From Cyclobacteriaceae bacterium (GTDB taxonomy: Bacteria; Bacteroidota; Bacteroidia; Cytophagales; Cyclobacteriaceae), in the NCBI GenBank assembly GCA_028285685.1, contig JANQOR010000041.1, positions 62,001 to 126,000 of the forward strand: DNA of 64,000 nt, in the 5' to 3' direction. The translations under genes were made by a program, and so were the position numbers. Position 1 is the stretch's first letter, and the number at the start of each line of letters is the position of its first letter. This document shows, one piece after another, positions 8,906-17,901 of the stretch. The notes below the pieces were generated by a model. It saw only the letters and a program-made list of their open reading frames with translations. It did no database searches and had not been told where the DNA came from.

Positions 8906-10120
8906 CTACAGGTTATTGATTTCAGCCACGACAAATGTGCTTCCAGTAATCAAAATAAGGTCATTGTCTTTTGCGGTGCTTAAGGAAGTATCAATAGCAT
9001 CATTAACATCGGCGTGTGAATCTCCCCTAAGTCCATAATCCTCAGCACTGCTTTGGAGATCGTTTACTGCAAGAGACCTAGGTACATTCGCCTGCGTCCA
9101 ATGTATTTTTGATTGCTTCGGAATCAGATCAAATAGAGGCTTTAGCTCCTTATCTTTCACTGTACCGAAAATTAAGATCAATTCGCCTTCCAGCATGGAC
9201 AAGGCCTCATCGAACAAAATTTTCAGCCCTTCTACATTGTGGCTCACATCTGCGATCATTTTAGGTGATTCCTGGATTGTTTGAAATCTGCCCTTAAAAT
9301 TTGTTAGTGATTCCATCTGTTCTATGCCAAGACGAATATGATCTTCAGTTATTTTGTAACCTCTCTTCATCAACTGCCTTGATGTGAGTACAATTCCATG
9401 CTCGTTTTCCTTTTTATAATAAGGCAAATTGGCCGTTGGTGAGCTCTTTTCTTGTGGCACTTGGAGAGTCGCTCTTAGAGACTCAGCTTTTTCCCTGAAC
9501 ACATGAAAGACCTCTTCCTGATACTTGCCAAGAACTACTGGAATATCGGGTTTGATGATTCCAGCTTTTTCAAATGCAATTTTTTCAAGTGTATCACCTA
9601 GCATCTCTGTATGATCCATGCCGATATTGGTGATTAAACATACTTCGGGGCTAATAACATTTGTGCTGTCCAGGCGACCTCCAAGGCCAGTTTCAACTAC
9701 AGCAATATCCACTTTCTGAAGTGAGAAGTACTCAAATGCCATCGCAACTGTTATCTCAAAAAATGACGGTCTGATTTGATCAATGTTAGCTCTAATCCTT
9801 TCAACAAAATTTATAACAAATTGATTATCAATAGGTTTACCATCTATTCTTATACGTTCGGTAAAGCTTTTGAGATGAGGCGAGGTATAAAGACCTGTCC
9901 GGTATCCTGCTACTTGCAAAATGGCTGCAATACCATGTGCACTTGTACCTTTTCCATTTGTCCCCGCTATATGAACAGATTTGAATTTCTCATGCGGGTT
10001 ATCCAGTATCCTAAGTAATCTAATGGTGTTAGTCAGGTCCTTTTTGTATGCTACTTTGCCTACCCGCTGATACATCGGGAGCTTTCGATACAGGAAATCA
10101 AGCGTTTCCTGAAAAGTCAT
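8906..10120 (-). CDS. folC: FolC folylpolyglutamate / dihydrofolate synthase
   Basis: 404-residue Mur-ligase-type ATP-dependent enzyme that adds glutamate to (dihydro)folates in the cytoplasm. It shows the GTNGKGTSAHG P-loop (about 52-62), LYTSPHL, the VETGLGGRLDSTN motif that binds metal and folate, and ITNIGMDHTEMLG. Length is normal. The ATG overlaps the stop of the TonB-like gene as ATGA, so folC is the last gene of the exbB-exbD-tonB operon, an arrangement I recall as common in Bacteroidota. Confidence 0.96.
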   Translation of the reverse strand: MTFQETLDFLYRKLPMYQRVGKVAYKKDLTNTIRLLRILDNPHEKFKSVHIAGTNGKGTSAHGIAAILQVAGYRTGLYTSPHLKSFTERIRIDGKPIDNQFVINFVERIRANIDQIRPSFFEITVAMAFEYFSLQKVDIAVVETGLGGRLDSTNVISPEVCLITNIGMDHTEMLGDTLEKIAFEKAGIIKPDIPVVLGKYQEEVFHVFREKAESLRATLQVPQEKSSPTANLPYYKKENEHGIVLTSRQLMKRGYKITEDHIRLGIEQMESLTNFKGRFQTIQESPKMIADVSHNVEGLKILFDEALSMLEGELILIFGTVKDKELKPLFDLIPKQSKIHWTQANVPRSLAVNDLQSSAEDYGLRGDSHADVNDAIDTSLSTAKDNDLILITGSTFVVAEINNL

Positions 10121-10932
10121 CTTGCTTTGATGATGAAAGTAACTGTGCCGTTAGAAAGTGCGGCAGGCGTATAATCAGATGTCTTGCTAAAAGTTAGCTT
10201 CTCAACGGCTTCACGGTATTTCCTTTCAACAGAAGGTGAGACGGTGCTTGTGACAGTTTCAATTTTAACGAGATAACCATCCTGATCAACAGCGATTTTA
10301 TACACTATTTTGCCTATCTCGTCTGATTGATCATCAGGGTCTGGCTTGAAGTCCCAGATCCAACCGGCAAGTGCCAAGCTAGCCCCCTCCGAATTACCTG
10401 TTTCTGACCCTTGATTTCCATATATGGCCCTATCGTCAACCGTTGGTTCCTCCACCACCTCTTCTTCCTCTGCTTCTTCCTGGGGATTCTGGACAATCTC
10501 TGTAGTATCTGTTTCGATCTCGTCACTGATTGCCATTTCTTTAGTGGTCTCTTCTGTTGTCTCAGAGGGATCACCTGCGACTTCATCTGTCTCTGTAGGC
10601 GTTTCACTTTCTTCCAATATAGGAGTCTCGGTTTCAATGTCTTCTTGTGCATTTTCAACGGGACTTTCTATTGGAGTATTCTCCTGTGATTCATCTTCGA
10701 CCGTTTTAGAAGATTCCTGGACTGGCTGATCGCTGCTTTCCGGGGTTGGCTGCGGTGTTGAGCCTGCTGATGACGTGAGACCGAGCTCAATTCCGTACTC
10801 AGGAATTGGTGGAAATGGCGCTTTCCAGGCAACTAGGAAGTAAAAAAGTACGAGCAAGAACAACTGGATTGATACAGAGACCAACCAACCAACTCTCTTG
10901 TTCTTTTCTTCTTGTTGCTCCCTTGTATCCAT
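10117..10932 (-). CDS. TonB-like energy transducer with acidic periplasmic linker
   Basis: 271 residues from the ATG at 10930-10932; a longer frame into exbD is less likely. A cytoplasmic basic N-terminus and one TM helix (about 15-38) are followed by a linker of some 150 residues dominated by Glu, Thr and Pro, then a C-terminal domain (about 195-271) whose GKIVYKIAVDQDGYLVKIET pattern matches TonB/TolA C-termini. Classical TonB linkers are Pro-Lys rich; this one is strongly acidic. It starts two bases after exbD and overlaps folC. It should transmit the proton-motive force from ExbB-ExbD to an outer-membrane partner, perhaps the barrel encoded upstream. Confidence 0.85.
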   Translation of the reverse strand: MDTREQQEEKNKRVGWLVSVSIQLFLLVLFYFLVAWKAPFPPIPEYGIELGLTSSAGSTPQPTPESSDQPVQESSKTVEDESQENTPIESPVENAQEDIETETPILEESETPTETDEVAGDPSETTEETTKEMAISDEIETDTTEIVQNPQEEAEEEEVVEEPTVDDRAIYGNQGSETGNSEGASLALAGWIWDFKPDPDDQSDEIGKIVYKIAVDQDGYLVKIETVTSTVSPSVERKYREAVEKLTFSKTSDYTPAALSNGTVTFIIKAR

Positions 10933-10934
10933 GT

Positions 10935-11324
10935 TTACTCCGGTTTGGTCGCTATCGAAACCTTCGCTTTTAGGTTGGTCGCAATTCCAGCGATCTCTAC
11001 AAGCCGCTCCACCGGCACAGAAGCGTCGCAATGCAATACAACAATTCCCTCATTTCCTTCCAGGTTTGATTTCAGCAATGCTTCGATGTTGCCACGACTC
11101 GTTTTCTGATTGTTTACGAAATACTTCAGGTCCTTTGTTATTGTCACACTGACTTTTTGCATAACAATCTCAGAAGATTTAGAAGACGGAAGGTTTACTG
11201 GTAACCCAGATGGTGTAATGAATGAGGCTGTTAGCATGAAAAAGATCAACAGTAAGAAAATGACATCAGTCATCGAAGACATACTGAACGTCGCCTGAAC
11301 TTTATGTTTGGACTGCAGATTCAT
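10935..11324 (-). CDS. exbD: ExbD/TolR biopolymer transport protein
   Basis: 129 residues with one N-terminal TM helix (about 15-38) containing MTDVIFLLLIFFML, whose Asp is the conserved proton-path residue, then a periplasmic domain. Forms the inner-membrane motor with ExbB. ATG overlaps the exbB stop as ATGA. Confidence 0.95.
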   Translation of the reverse strand: MNLQSKHKVQATFSMSSMTDVIFLLLIFFMLTASFITPSGLPVNLPSSKSSEIVMQKVSVTITKDLKYFVNNQKTSRGNIEALLKSNLEGNEGIVVLHCDASVPVERLVEIAGIATNLKAKVSIATKPE

Positions 11325-11992
11325 GATTTCTTAGGTTCCTGAAGTAGGTCTATAAAATCTATTACGTTCGATTCCATCGTATGGATCAATTTTCCAACCT
11401 TGGCAACCAGGTAATTGTATCCGAGATAAGCTATAATTCCCACAAATAGTCCTGCGGCAGTTGTGATCATCGCTTCGTAAATACCGGACGATAGAAGTTT
11501 AGGACTGACGGCACCTTCCTCCTGGGCGATGGAAATGAAGGCCTGAATCATTCCCGTAACCGTACCTAAAAATCCAATCATAGGAGCGGCGCCTGCGATG
11601 GTCGCCAACAAGTTGAGATTCTTCTCCAACCGGTAGATTTCCAGTTTGCCAACGTTCTCGATGCTTACTTCGATGTTCTTCAGTGGGTTCCCTATCCTGC
11701 TAATTCCTTTTTCAATCATTCTGGCAATGGGTGTATCCGTTTTGCCACAAAGCAAGGTGGCTCCAGTGATGTCACCTGATAATACCAAGGAGCGGATTTG
11801 ATCTTTGAATGATTCAGGTGTTTTACTAGCAGCACCGAGCGTTCTTTGTCTTTCAACAAAAATGTAGATGGCAATCATCCAAAGAATGAGGATCGGTATC
11901 ATCATGTACCCTCCATTCAGAAGCAATTCAAGCACAGAGATAGACTCTCCAGCCTCTTCTGGCTGAAGATCTTGCATAACACTTAATAACAT
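11321..11992 (-). CDS. exbB: ExbB/TolQ/MotA-family proton channel
   Basis: 223 residues. TM1 is near residues 30-48 (YMMIPILILWMIAIYIF), and two further TM helices carry the family motif: LLATIAGAAPMIGFLGTVTGMI and AMITTAAGLFVGIIAY. It forms the stator and channel with ExbD. I choose the ATG at 11990-11992: the longer frame starting at TTG 12022 begins inside the terminator hairpin at 12002-12053. Confidence 0.95.
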   Translation of the reverse strand: MLLSVMQDLQPEEAGESISVLELLLNGGYMMIPILILWMIAIYIFVERQRTLGAASKTPESFKDQIRSLVLSGDITGATLLCGKTDTPIARMIEKGISRIGNPLKNIEVSIENVGKLEIYRLEKNLNLLATIAGAAPMIGFLGTVTGMIQAFISIAQEEGAVSPKLLSSGIYEAMITTAAGLFVGIIAYLGYNYLVAKVGKLIHTMESNVIDFIDLLQEPKKS

Positions 11993-12001
11993 AGTCTCTT
12001 T

Positions 12002-12053
12002 AAAAAAAATTGAGTTAACCAAATGAGTTCTTCACACTCATTCAGCTAACTCA
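12002..12053 (-). terminator. Rho-independent terminator after the SPOR gene
   Basis: 18-base arms at 12011-12028 and 12036-12053 pair with about three mismatches around a 7-base loop. On the minus strand the hairpin is followed by eight U (A8 at 12002-12009). It should end transcription of the SPOR gene and separate it from exbB. Confidence 0.85.
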
Positions 12054-12079
12054 ACGGTTATTTTCTATTATTAGTACGT

Positions 12080-13195
12080 TTAATACTTCAGCACCCAAAT
12101 ATCATCTCCATACTCGCCCTTGAAACCGTCGACACCTTGGGTTGCGGCAGCTACAGTTGGGAATCCTGCAATCGCCACACGATTGAACAGTCCATTACCA
12201 AATGGAGGGATTATCGATGGGCTCTTGCCTTCTCCAGCAAGTTTATTGGCATAATCCATTGCAATATCTTCGTCTACAAAGCTTGCAATAATTATGTAAG
12301 CATTTCCAGTTCTTTCCTCCAGCCTTGTTATTTCACCCGGTGTTGTTGCCACTTGTGTAGCCGCAGGCCTTGTATTGGTAGCTGCCGGACGCTGCTGAGA
12401 TTGTGTATTTGCCGAAGTAGAAGCTGGTTGTTGTTGACTGGAGGTGTTCTCCGCCGAAGCAGCAGGTTGCTGCGCCGGTTTCTTAGCAGGCGCCTTCTTC
12501 GGTACTTCTTTCCTTGCGACTGGTTTTTCCTCTCCTCCAGGCTTATACACAAACCAGAAAATCAGTCCAAGTCCAACGAATAGTATGGTTCCAAAAATGA
12601 CAATTCGAGTAAACTTACCTTTTGATGCCTTAGCTTCGTCATTGGAAAATGTAGGTGCGGTATTGAAGTCACTCTGAGCAGCCTCCGGTTCGCTTTCGGT
12701 TTCAAAATCCTTGAAATCATCACCTGCGAACTCATCGTCATCGAAAACAGAGTCCGACAGTTCGGCATCCAGATCAATATCACTCGCATCAAAATCTCCG
12801 AAATCTTCCTCAGAGTAAACATCGTCACCGAGATCACCACCAAGGTCATCCCCAGATGTTTCCGTACTTTCTGAGCCTCCCAACATATCGGACGATGTAT
12901 CATCTGAAGTATCATCAAATGACTCATCTCCAAAAATCGAATCTTCGGCCATCTCTGATTCAGCGGCAGGTTCCGGATCAGGCGTGGCCTCTGGTTCTGG
13001 TTCCGGTTCGGGGGTAGGTTCAGGTTCTGGTGCAGGTGGTTCAGCTTCGGCAGCAACTTCCTCCTCTACAGGATCATCGGCTTTGTCATCGTCATCACCC
13101 AAGGCCTCGTATTCGAGATCTGGTAGTCCAAAATCATCATCATCACCGAAAAAATCGTCCTGGTCTTCTTTGTCTTTGTTAGTATCGTCAGCCAT
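12080..13195 (-). CDS. Membrane-anchored SPOR-domain protein with acidic cytoplasmic region
   Basis: 371 residues. Residues 1-190 are extremely acidic (Asp/Glu/Pro-rich), followed by basic residues and one TM helix (about 197-217). Then comes an Ala/Pro/Gln-rich linker, and a C-terminal SPOR domain (about 295-371; AYIIIASFVDEDIAMDYANKL). SPOR domains bind denuded peptidoglycan, so a cell-envelope or division-site role is likely. It lies downstream of the barrel and TPR genes and ends in a strong terminator. The acidic cytoplasmic part has no recognised fold. Confidence 0.88.
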   Translation of the reverse strand: MADDTNKDKEDQDDFFGDDDDFGLPDLEYEALGDDDDKADDPVEEEVAAEAEPPAPEPEPTPEPEPEPEATPDPEPAAESEMAEDSIFGDESFDDTSDDTSSDMLGGSESTETSGDDLGGDLGDDVYSEEDFGDFDASDIDLDAELSDSVFDDDEFAGDDFKDFETESEPEAAQSDFNTAPTFSNDEAKASKGKFTRIVIFGTILFVGLGLIFWFVYKPGGEEKPVARKEVPKKAPAKKPAQQPAASAENTSSQQQPASTSANTQSQQRPAATNTRPAATQVATTPGEITRLEERTGNAYIIIASFVDEDIAMDYANKLAGEGKSPSIIPPFGNGLFNRVAIAGFPTVAAATQGVDGFKGEYGDDIWVLKY

Positions 13196-13252
13196 ATTTT
13201 GTTAATTGACTGAACCAAGATAGAATAAAATTAAGAATTAGGAAATTTTACT

Positions 13253-14908
13253 TCAGAATCTATACTTACCGCCTACCTTGAACGATGCTCCTCGTACCGG
13301 ATAACCAATGTATTTTTCGTATTCTTTGTTGAAGAGATTGTTAAGTTTCAGGAAAACGGAAAACCTGTCTGTGGCTTTATAATCAAGGTTTAAGTTGAGA
13401 TCAACGAAGGAATTCAGGTCAATAACTTCGATAGTTGTAGTGCCTGGCGCTTCTATTCCACCCTGAGCAATTACTTCAGAATTAATAAAAAATTTCTCCT
13501 TAATATTTTTTACAAAGAACAGTGAAAAAGAATAGGACGGCAGATGCCACGCCTTCTCTAATGTAGCTGTTGTGTAACTAAATAGATTCAACTTGACTCC
13601 GACTGATGAGTTCGTGGAAGTAGCGTATGTTCCCTTGCTATTGAATGACAAAATATTTGTGTTTCCTCCATCATACGTGATTGTGTATCTGCTCGAGTCG
13701 CTCAAAGATGGAATGAAGAATGGCATTGAATTTACAGTTTCCCAACTCACTCCAGTTTCAACCAATAAGTTCTTGGTCAGGGAACCTCTTAGGCCTCCAC
13801 CAAAAGAAGAGACCAACTCTGTATTTTCAATGGAAAGTGAGTCATCCAAAAATTGGTTCTGACTAAAAAGGTCATCTAAGGCGTTCCATCTTAGTCCGCT
13901 CTCAACAGAACCCAATAGAGACCAGTTGTCATTAAGTTTCAACTTAAGATCGACAAATGGATAAATACCAGTTTCGTTAGCTTCCTCAGCAGTTTTACCT
14001 GCTGTCAAGCCAAAGCCTCCTTTTATATTCAAGTTTGAACCTGAGTATTCGATCCAGGGACGAACCACGAACAAAGATCTGTTGTAGTCAAGACCACCCT
14101 GGTATGATGAAGCATCTGCATCTAATCCCAGTCCAACTTCAAGTGTTTTATCAACTTTGATCTTCATGTCACTTCGAAGGCTAAAGCCAGACTCTCTATT
14201 TATTTGAACTCCATCTTGCACTGATTGATCTGTCTGATATACATGTGGAATGGCTGAATAGCTCAGATCCTTGGAACCACCTTTAAGAATAAATCTGAAA
14301 TTAGTGTTGCTTCTAACCACGCGTGAGGCTTCATCAGAATTGAAACCCGAATTCAAACGATCGGTGTTCCCAAAGAACCTATATCCGTTTCTATTAAATT
14401 CAAATTCCGGAATCAATTGAAGTCCATCTTTTGCATAATTGGCTAAGACCCTAACTCTCGAATCAGACGAAGAACTGTTAGTGGTTGCTATTGGGCCTTC
14501 GTGAAAACTCTCATGAAAAATCTCACTTCCGAGCTTTACCAGATTAAGGCTATTAAAATACTTTATTTCAAGCAGAGGCGATCCGTAGTTCCCATAACCG
14601 AATTTGATGGAATTTTGATAGGGTACTGTAGTGAAGCTTTCCTTTGATTTTTCAAAGCTCACCTCTGACTTGTATGATGGCCAATTGAAGTCTGGTTCCA
14701 CCGATTGAAAAACCAAATTTAAAGGTTGCACATCCCTGACATCACTCTTTATACCAGGACTCAGTTTACTTGCGACTGGAAGTTTTATTTGCCGATCCTT
14801 TTCAATCACAATTTCAGCGTCCACTACCTCCCCTGTGGATGTTGAATCCACCTGAGCATGCAGAGATATTGACAAAAACAGCAGTAATAGGATGATTATT
14901 CCTCGCAT
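13253..14908 (-). CDS. TonB-receptor-like outer-membrane beta-barrel without plug
   Basis: 551 residues from the ATG at 14906-14908, giving a clean signal peptide (MRGIIILLLLFLSISLHAQ). The rest is alternating amphipathic strands, ending with a TonB-dependent receptor-like segment (LKLNNLFNKEYEKYIGYPVRGAS) and the terminal Phe typical of outer-membrane proteins. I see no plug-domain motifs, and the length is well short of the usual 700-1000. It starts four bases after the large TPR gene. It probably works with the TPR protein and possibly the ExbB-ExbD-TonB set downstream; the substrate is unknown. Confidence 0.8.
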   Translation of the reverse strand: MRGIIILLLLFLSISLHAQVDSTSTGEVVDAEIVIEKDRQIKLPVASKLSPGIKSDVRDVQPLNLVFQSVEPDFNWPSYKSEVSFEKSKESFTTVPYQNSIKFGYGNYGSPLLEIKYFNSLNLVKLGSEIFHESFHEGPIATTNSSSSDSRVRVLANYAKDGLQLIPEFEFNRNGYRFFGNTDRLNSGFNSDEASRVVRSNTNFRFILKGGSKDLSYSAIPHVYQTDQSVQDGVQINRESGFSLRSDMKIKVDKTLEVGLGLDADASSYQGGLDYNRSLFVVRPWIEYSGSNLNIKGGFGLTAGKTAEEANETGIYPFVDLKLKLNDNWSLLGSVESGLRWNALDDLFSQNQFLDDSLSIENTELVSSFGGGLRGSLTKNLLVETGVSWETVNSMPFFIPSLSDSSRYTITYDGGNTNILSFNSKGTYATSTNSSVGVKLNLFSYTTATLEKAWHLPSYSFSLFFVKNIKEKFFINSEVIAQGGIEAPGTTTIEVIDLNSFVDLNLNLDYKATDRFSVFLKLNNLFNKEYEKYIGYPVRGASFKVGGKYRF

Positions 14909-14912
14909 AGAT

Positions 14913-17849
14913 TCATTGTTTATTTGTCGTGGAATCTTCAAGGTTTTGGTTTTCGATTAATGACAGTTGATTCTGAGCTTTAAACCTAACTTCTTCGTTT
15001 TCAGAATGCTGAATGATCGATCTAAGTGTAGCTTTTGCCTGGAACAACTCATCCATCTGAATGTAATTATCGGCTATGAGCAAATACGATTGATCAATTA
15101 AGTCCTGATAGGATCCAAATTTTGAATTAAAGTCGAATAACAATTCAATTGATTCTTGATGTTCTGACTGATCAAACTGCAGTTTTGCTAGTAAAAACGA
15201 TGCTTCGGCACTAATTCTATCATCTCCATCTTTCAGAGTTTCCAGGTCTTCTTTGCCTTGATCGATGTTTTGAAGAAGGATGTTTGCCCTGCCTTTCACG
15301 AGCATAGCATTTCTCTCGCCGTTCAAGGGTTTCCATTCGGCATTGACTATGACATCCGCGACCAAAAGGCAACTATCAAAGCTACCTTTGGCGAAGTAAG
15401 TGTTCATAAGACCTAATCGTCCATTGTAGTTGTCCTTTGGCGTAAGCTCAAGGTCTACCAGACCACCATAAGCGTCTAGTGCTTCATCATGGTTTCCGAG
15501 TTGAAAGTTTATGTCACCGAGTCTGGAAAAGATCCGGCCAGAAAATTTACCACGAACTTGCTTAATATCGTTGAAGTGCTTACGTGCAGATTCGAGCTCT
15601 CCACTTCTGTAATAGGAGTCCGCTAGATAATATTTTGCCTCATCATTGTAAGAACTGCCTGGGTAGTCTTGAACGAATTTCGTGAAGGAGGCTGATGATT
15701 CGCCATACTTCAAATTAAAATATTGTGATTTTGCGTATTCAAATTCTATCACCTCCAAACTATCGTCGTTAGGATTTGCATTTCTGTATTTTGCTATGAA
15801 ATCCTCAATTCCGGAGACTTCCACTCCCCTGCTTTGAAGTTCCTGCAAACCAAGAATCGCATTGAAGGCTACCTTAGAATCAATGTGATTATTTACTATG
15901 TATTGAAAGTCGCCTTTTGCCTCATCTAACTTGCTCAAGTTAGTTCTGCTTATGGCTCTGTTCAGGTAAGCTTCAGGCACAAGAGAGCTCCTCCCATATT
16001 TTGATATAAGTGATCCAAAATAAAATTCAGCTTGTTCGAATTCAGCACTTTCGAACCGCAGTTGCGCAATCTGATAGATAGCGTCATCGGTGATCGAATC
16101 GGTTTTCATCTGAACCACTCGTTCGAATGCAGCTATTGCATCTTCCTTTCTTTCCAAGTTTCGATTCACAATCCCAATTTGAAAGACGATGTAAGAAGAT
16201 TCTTGTGTTCGTGCAATTGAGGTATATAGGCTCAAGGCTTGCTCGTATGCTTTTGTTGCATAGTATGCGTCTGCAAGTCTCAATTCAGCATCGTATTTGA
16301 GCTCTCTGGTTGGTCTCGAACTTATGAAATTTTCAAAATGGCCAATTGATCTACTATACCTTCCCAAATTAAAGTTGGCGTATGCTAACCCGTAAATTGA
16401 CTCTGCACTTTTTTGAGATTGTGATTCATATGAGGTGATGGCGTTATCGAAATCAGATAGGTTAAAGTGGGCTTCTGCAAGGTTAAAGTAGGCATTGTCC
16501 CGAAGGGTTTGATCATCTGGATACTTCAGGCTCTCACGGAACCAGCGAATCGATTTATTGAAAAGCCCATCACTAAAGAGCAAGTTTGCCTTCTGAAAGG
16601 TCACCTTTTGATAGATTCTTCTGTTGGCTTCAGTGTCAATGCCAATTTCATTTAAATGCGCAATGGCCTGATCATAGTTTGAGGTTCTCAAGTAGGCTTG
16701 AGCCAACAGATTTTCAGACTCTGATCTCCATTTACCTGTTTTGAATTCCCGCCTGTAATCCTCGAGGTACTTAATGCCTTCTGAGTAGTTTTTCTGATCT
16801 AACAACAGCTTGCCTGACTTAAAGACTGCCTCCTCTTTTATGCTAATATCTCGTGAAGCTGAAGCTTCTATAAAAGCACCGACGGCTTTTTCTTTATTGT
16901 TGGAGGATACATACAGCCTGCCGAGCTGAAAGGCACTTAGGTGAGCATATTCGCCAGATCTTATTCCCGCGTCGGTTAGGTACGTAATGGCCTTGTCTTT
17001 CAATCCTATTTTAAAACTTGCCACGCCAGCTTGATAATAGAGAACTGCCAATGGTGTCCCAGGGTGTAATTCAATGGCCTTCTCAAAATGGCTAAAAGCC
17101 TTGTTTGCCTGATCTTGCAATGCGTAGGCTTCACCTATCAGCTGATTGAACTCGGCGTTTGTTACGCTTTTTTCGTTGGAAAGCTCAGACTTGGCTAGGG
17201 TGATTACCTCCGAATATTGTTCGTTGTCAAGATAAATTTTAGCAATAAAAAACCTCGCCGAAACACCAAATTCAGGATCGTTCTGGACTTGCTTCAGGTG
17301 CGATAGTGCTGATTTCTCTTGCCCTAAATGATAAGCCGTAAATCCCTGATAATAAGCTAATTTACTATCATCACTTAAATTAATTTTTCTTGCTCGTGAG
17401 AAGTAATTCTGAGCAATTTTGAACGCACCGTTCTTCATCTCCATATATCCTCGCATGAAATAGAAGTAACCTCTGTTCATTTCAGAGAGTGAACTGGCAT
17501 CCACGGTTTTAAGGGATTTTTCAGCAAGACGAGAACTGTTGCGCTGGAAGTAGTACTTCCCAATCGTGAAATTTGCCTGGGAGTTTAGATGATGTTCCTT
17601 ATTCGCAAGTTGAAGGGCCTCTAGTCTGTCCGGGGCTGTGCCTCCAAGATTAACCTTACTCATTTCCACAAGGAGCTTGTCAGTTGATGATTGTGCCGAT
17701 TCTCCCAAGAGTTGGACAACTGCCGCGAATTCCTCGGAATTAAAATAATTTAAAGCCCTGCTTGTCGCGTTTTGATTGGTCCCTAATGAGTTTTGAGAAT
17801 GGACCACCTGAATCAGGCAATAGATGAATAAGAAACAGATTGTTCTCAC
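14913..17849 (-). CDS. Large periplasmic TPR-repeat protein
   Basis: 978 residues, GTG start, signal peptide MRTICFLFIYCLIQVVHS. Nearly the whole mature protein is tetratricopeptide-like helical repeats (for example AFSHFEKAIELHPGTP, AIAAFERVVQMK, ALDAYGGLVDLE), roughly 25 units. Such proteins are scaffolds; some repeats resemble the outer-membrane lipoprotein YfiO/BamD and YbgF type. It is paired with the barrel gene four bases downstream, so an envelope-assembly or import role is likely. No enzyme motif. Confidence 0.88.
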   Translation of the reverse strand: MRTICFLFIYCLIQVVHSQNSLGTNQNATSRALNYFNSEEFAAVVQLLGESAQSSTDKLLVEMSKVNLGGTAPDRLEALQLANKEHHLNSQANFTIGKYYFQRNSSRLAEKSLKTVDASSLSEMNRGYFYFMRGYMEMKNGAFKIAQNYFSRARKINLSDDSKLAYYQGFTAYHLGQEKSALSHLKQVQNDPEFGVSARFFIAKIYLDNEQYSEVITLAKSELSNEKSVTNAEFNQLIGEAYALQDQANKAFSHFEKAIELHPGTPLAVLYYQAGVASFKIGLKDKAITYLTDAGIRSGEYAHLSAFQLGRLYVSSNNKEKAVGAFIEASASRDISIKEEAVFKSGKLLLDQKNYSEGIKYLEDYRREFKTGKWRSESENLLAQAYLRTSNYDQAIAHLNEIGIDTEANRRIYQKVTFQKANLLFSDGLFNKSIRWFRESLKYPDDQTLRDNAYFNLAEAHFNLSDFDNAITSYESQSQKSAESIYGLAYANFNLGRYSRSIGHFENFISSRPTRELKYDAELRLADAYYATKAYEQALSLYTSIARTQESSYIVFQIGIVNRNLERKEDAIAAFERVVQMKTDSITDDAIYQIAQLRFESAEFEQAEFYFGSLISKYGRSSLVPEAYLNRAISRTNLSKLDEAKGDFQYIVNNHIDSKVAFNAILGLQELQSRGVEVSGIEDFIAKYRNANPNDDSLEVIEFEYAKSQYFNLKYGESSASFTKFVQDYPGSSYNDEAKYYLADSYYRSGELESARKHFNDIKQVRGKFSGRIFSRLGDINFQLGNHDEALDAYGGLVDLELTPKDNYNGRLGLMNTYFAKGSFDSCLLVADVIVNAEWKPLNGERNAMLVKGRANILLQNIDQGKEDLETLKDGDDRISAEASFLLAKLQFDQSEHQESIELLFDFNSKFGSYQDLIDQSYLLIADNYIQMDELFQAKATLRSIIQHSENEEVRFKAQNQLSLIENQNLEDSTTNKQ

Positions 17850-17901
17850 TAAATCTTCGTTTTTGACCTTGAATGAAACGCAGAACCCGTTTTAAATTGT
17901 A

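Noticed and set aside
10314-10729. Long open frames on both strands inside the TonB-like gene
   Set aside because: They are by-products of the acidic, low-complexity Glu/Thr/Pro linker, which leaves other frames open; the TonB-like frame has the TM helix, domain structure and operon overlaps.
12562-13205. Ser/Gly-rich and other frames overlapping the SPOR gene
   Set aside because: They mirror the GAT/GAA-rich acidic repeat codons on the opposite strand and have no recognisable domain.
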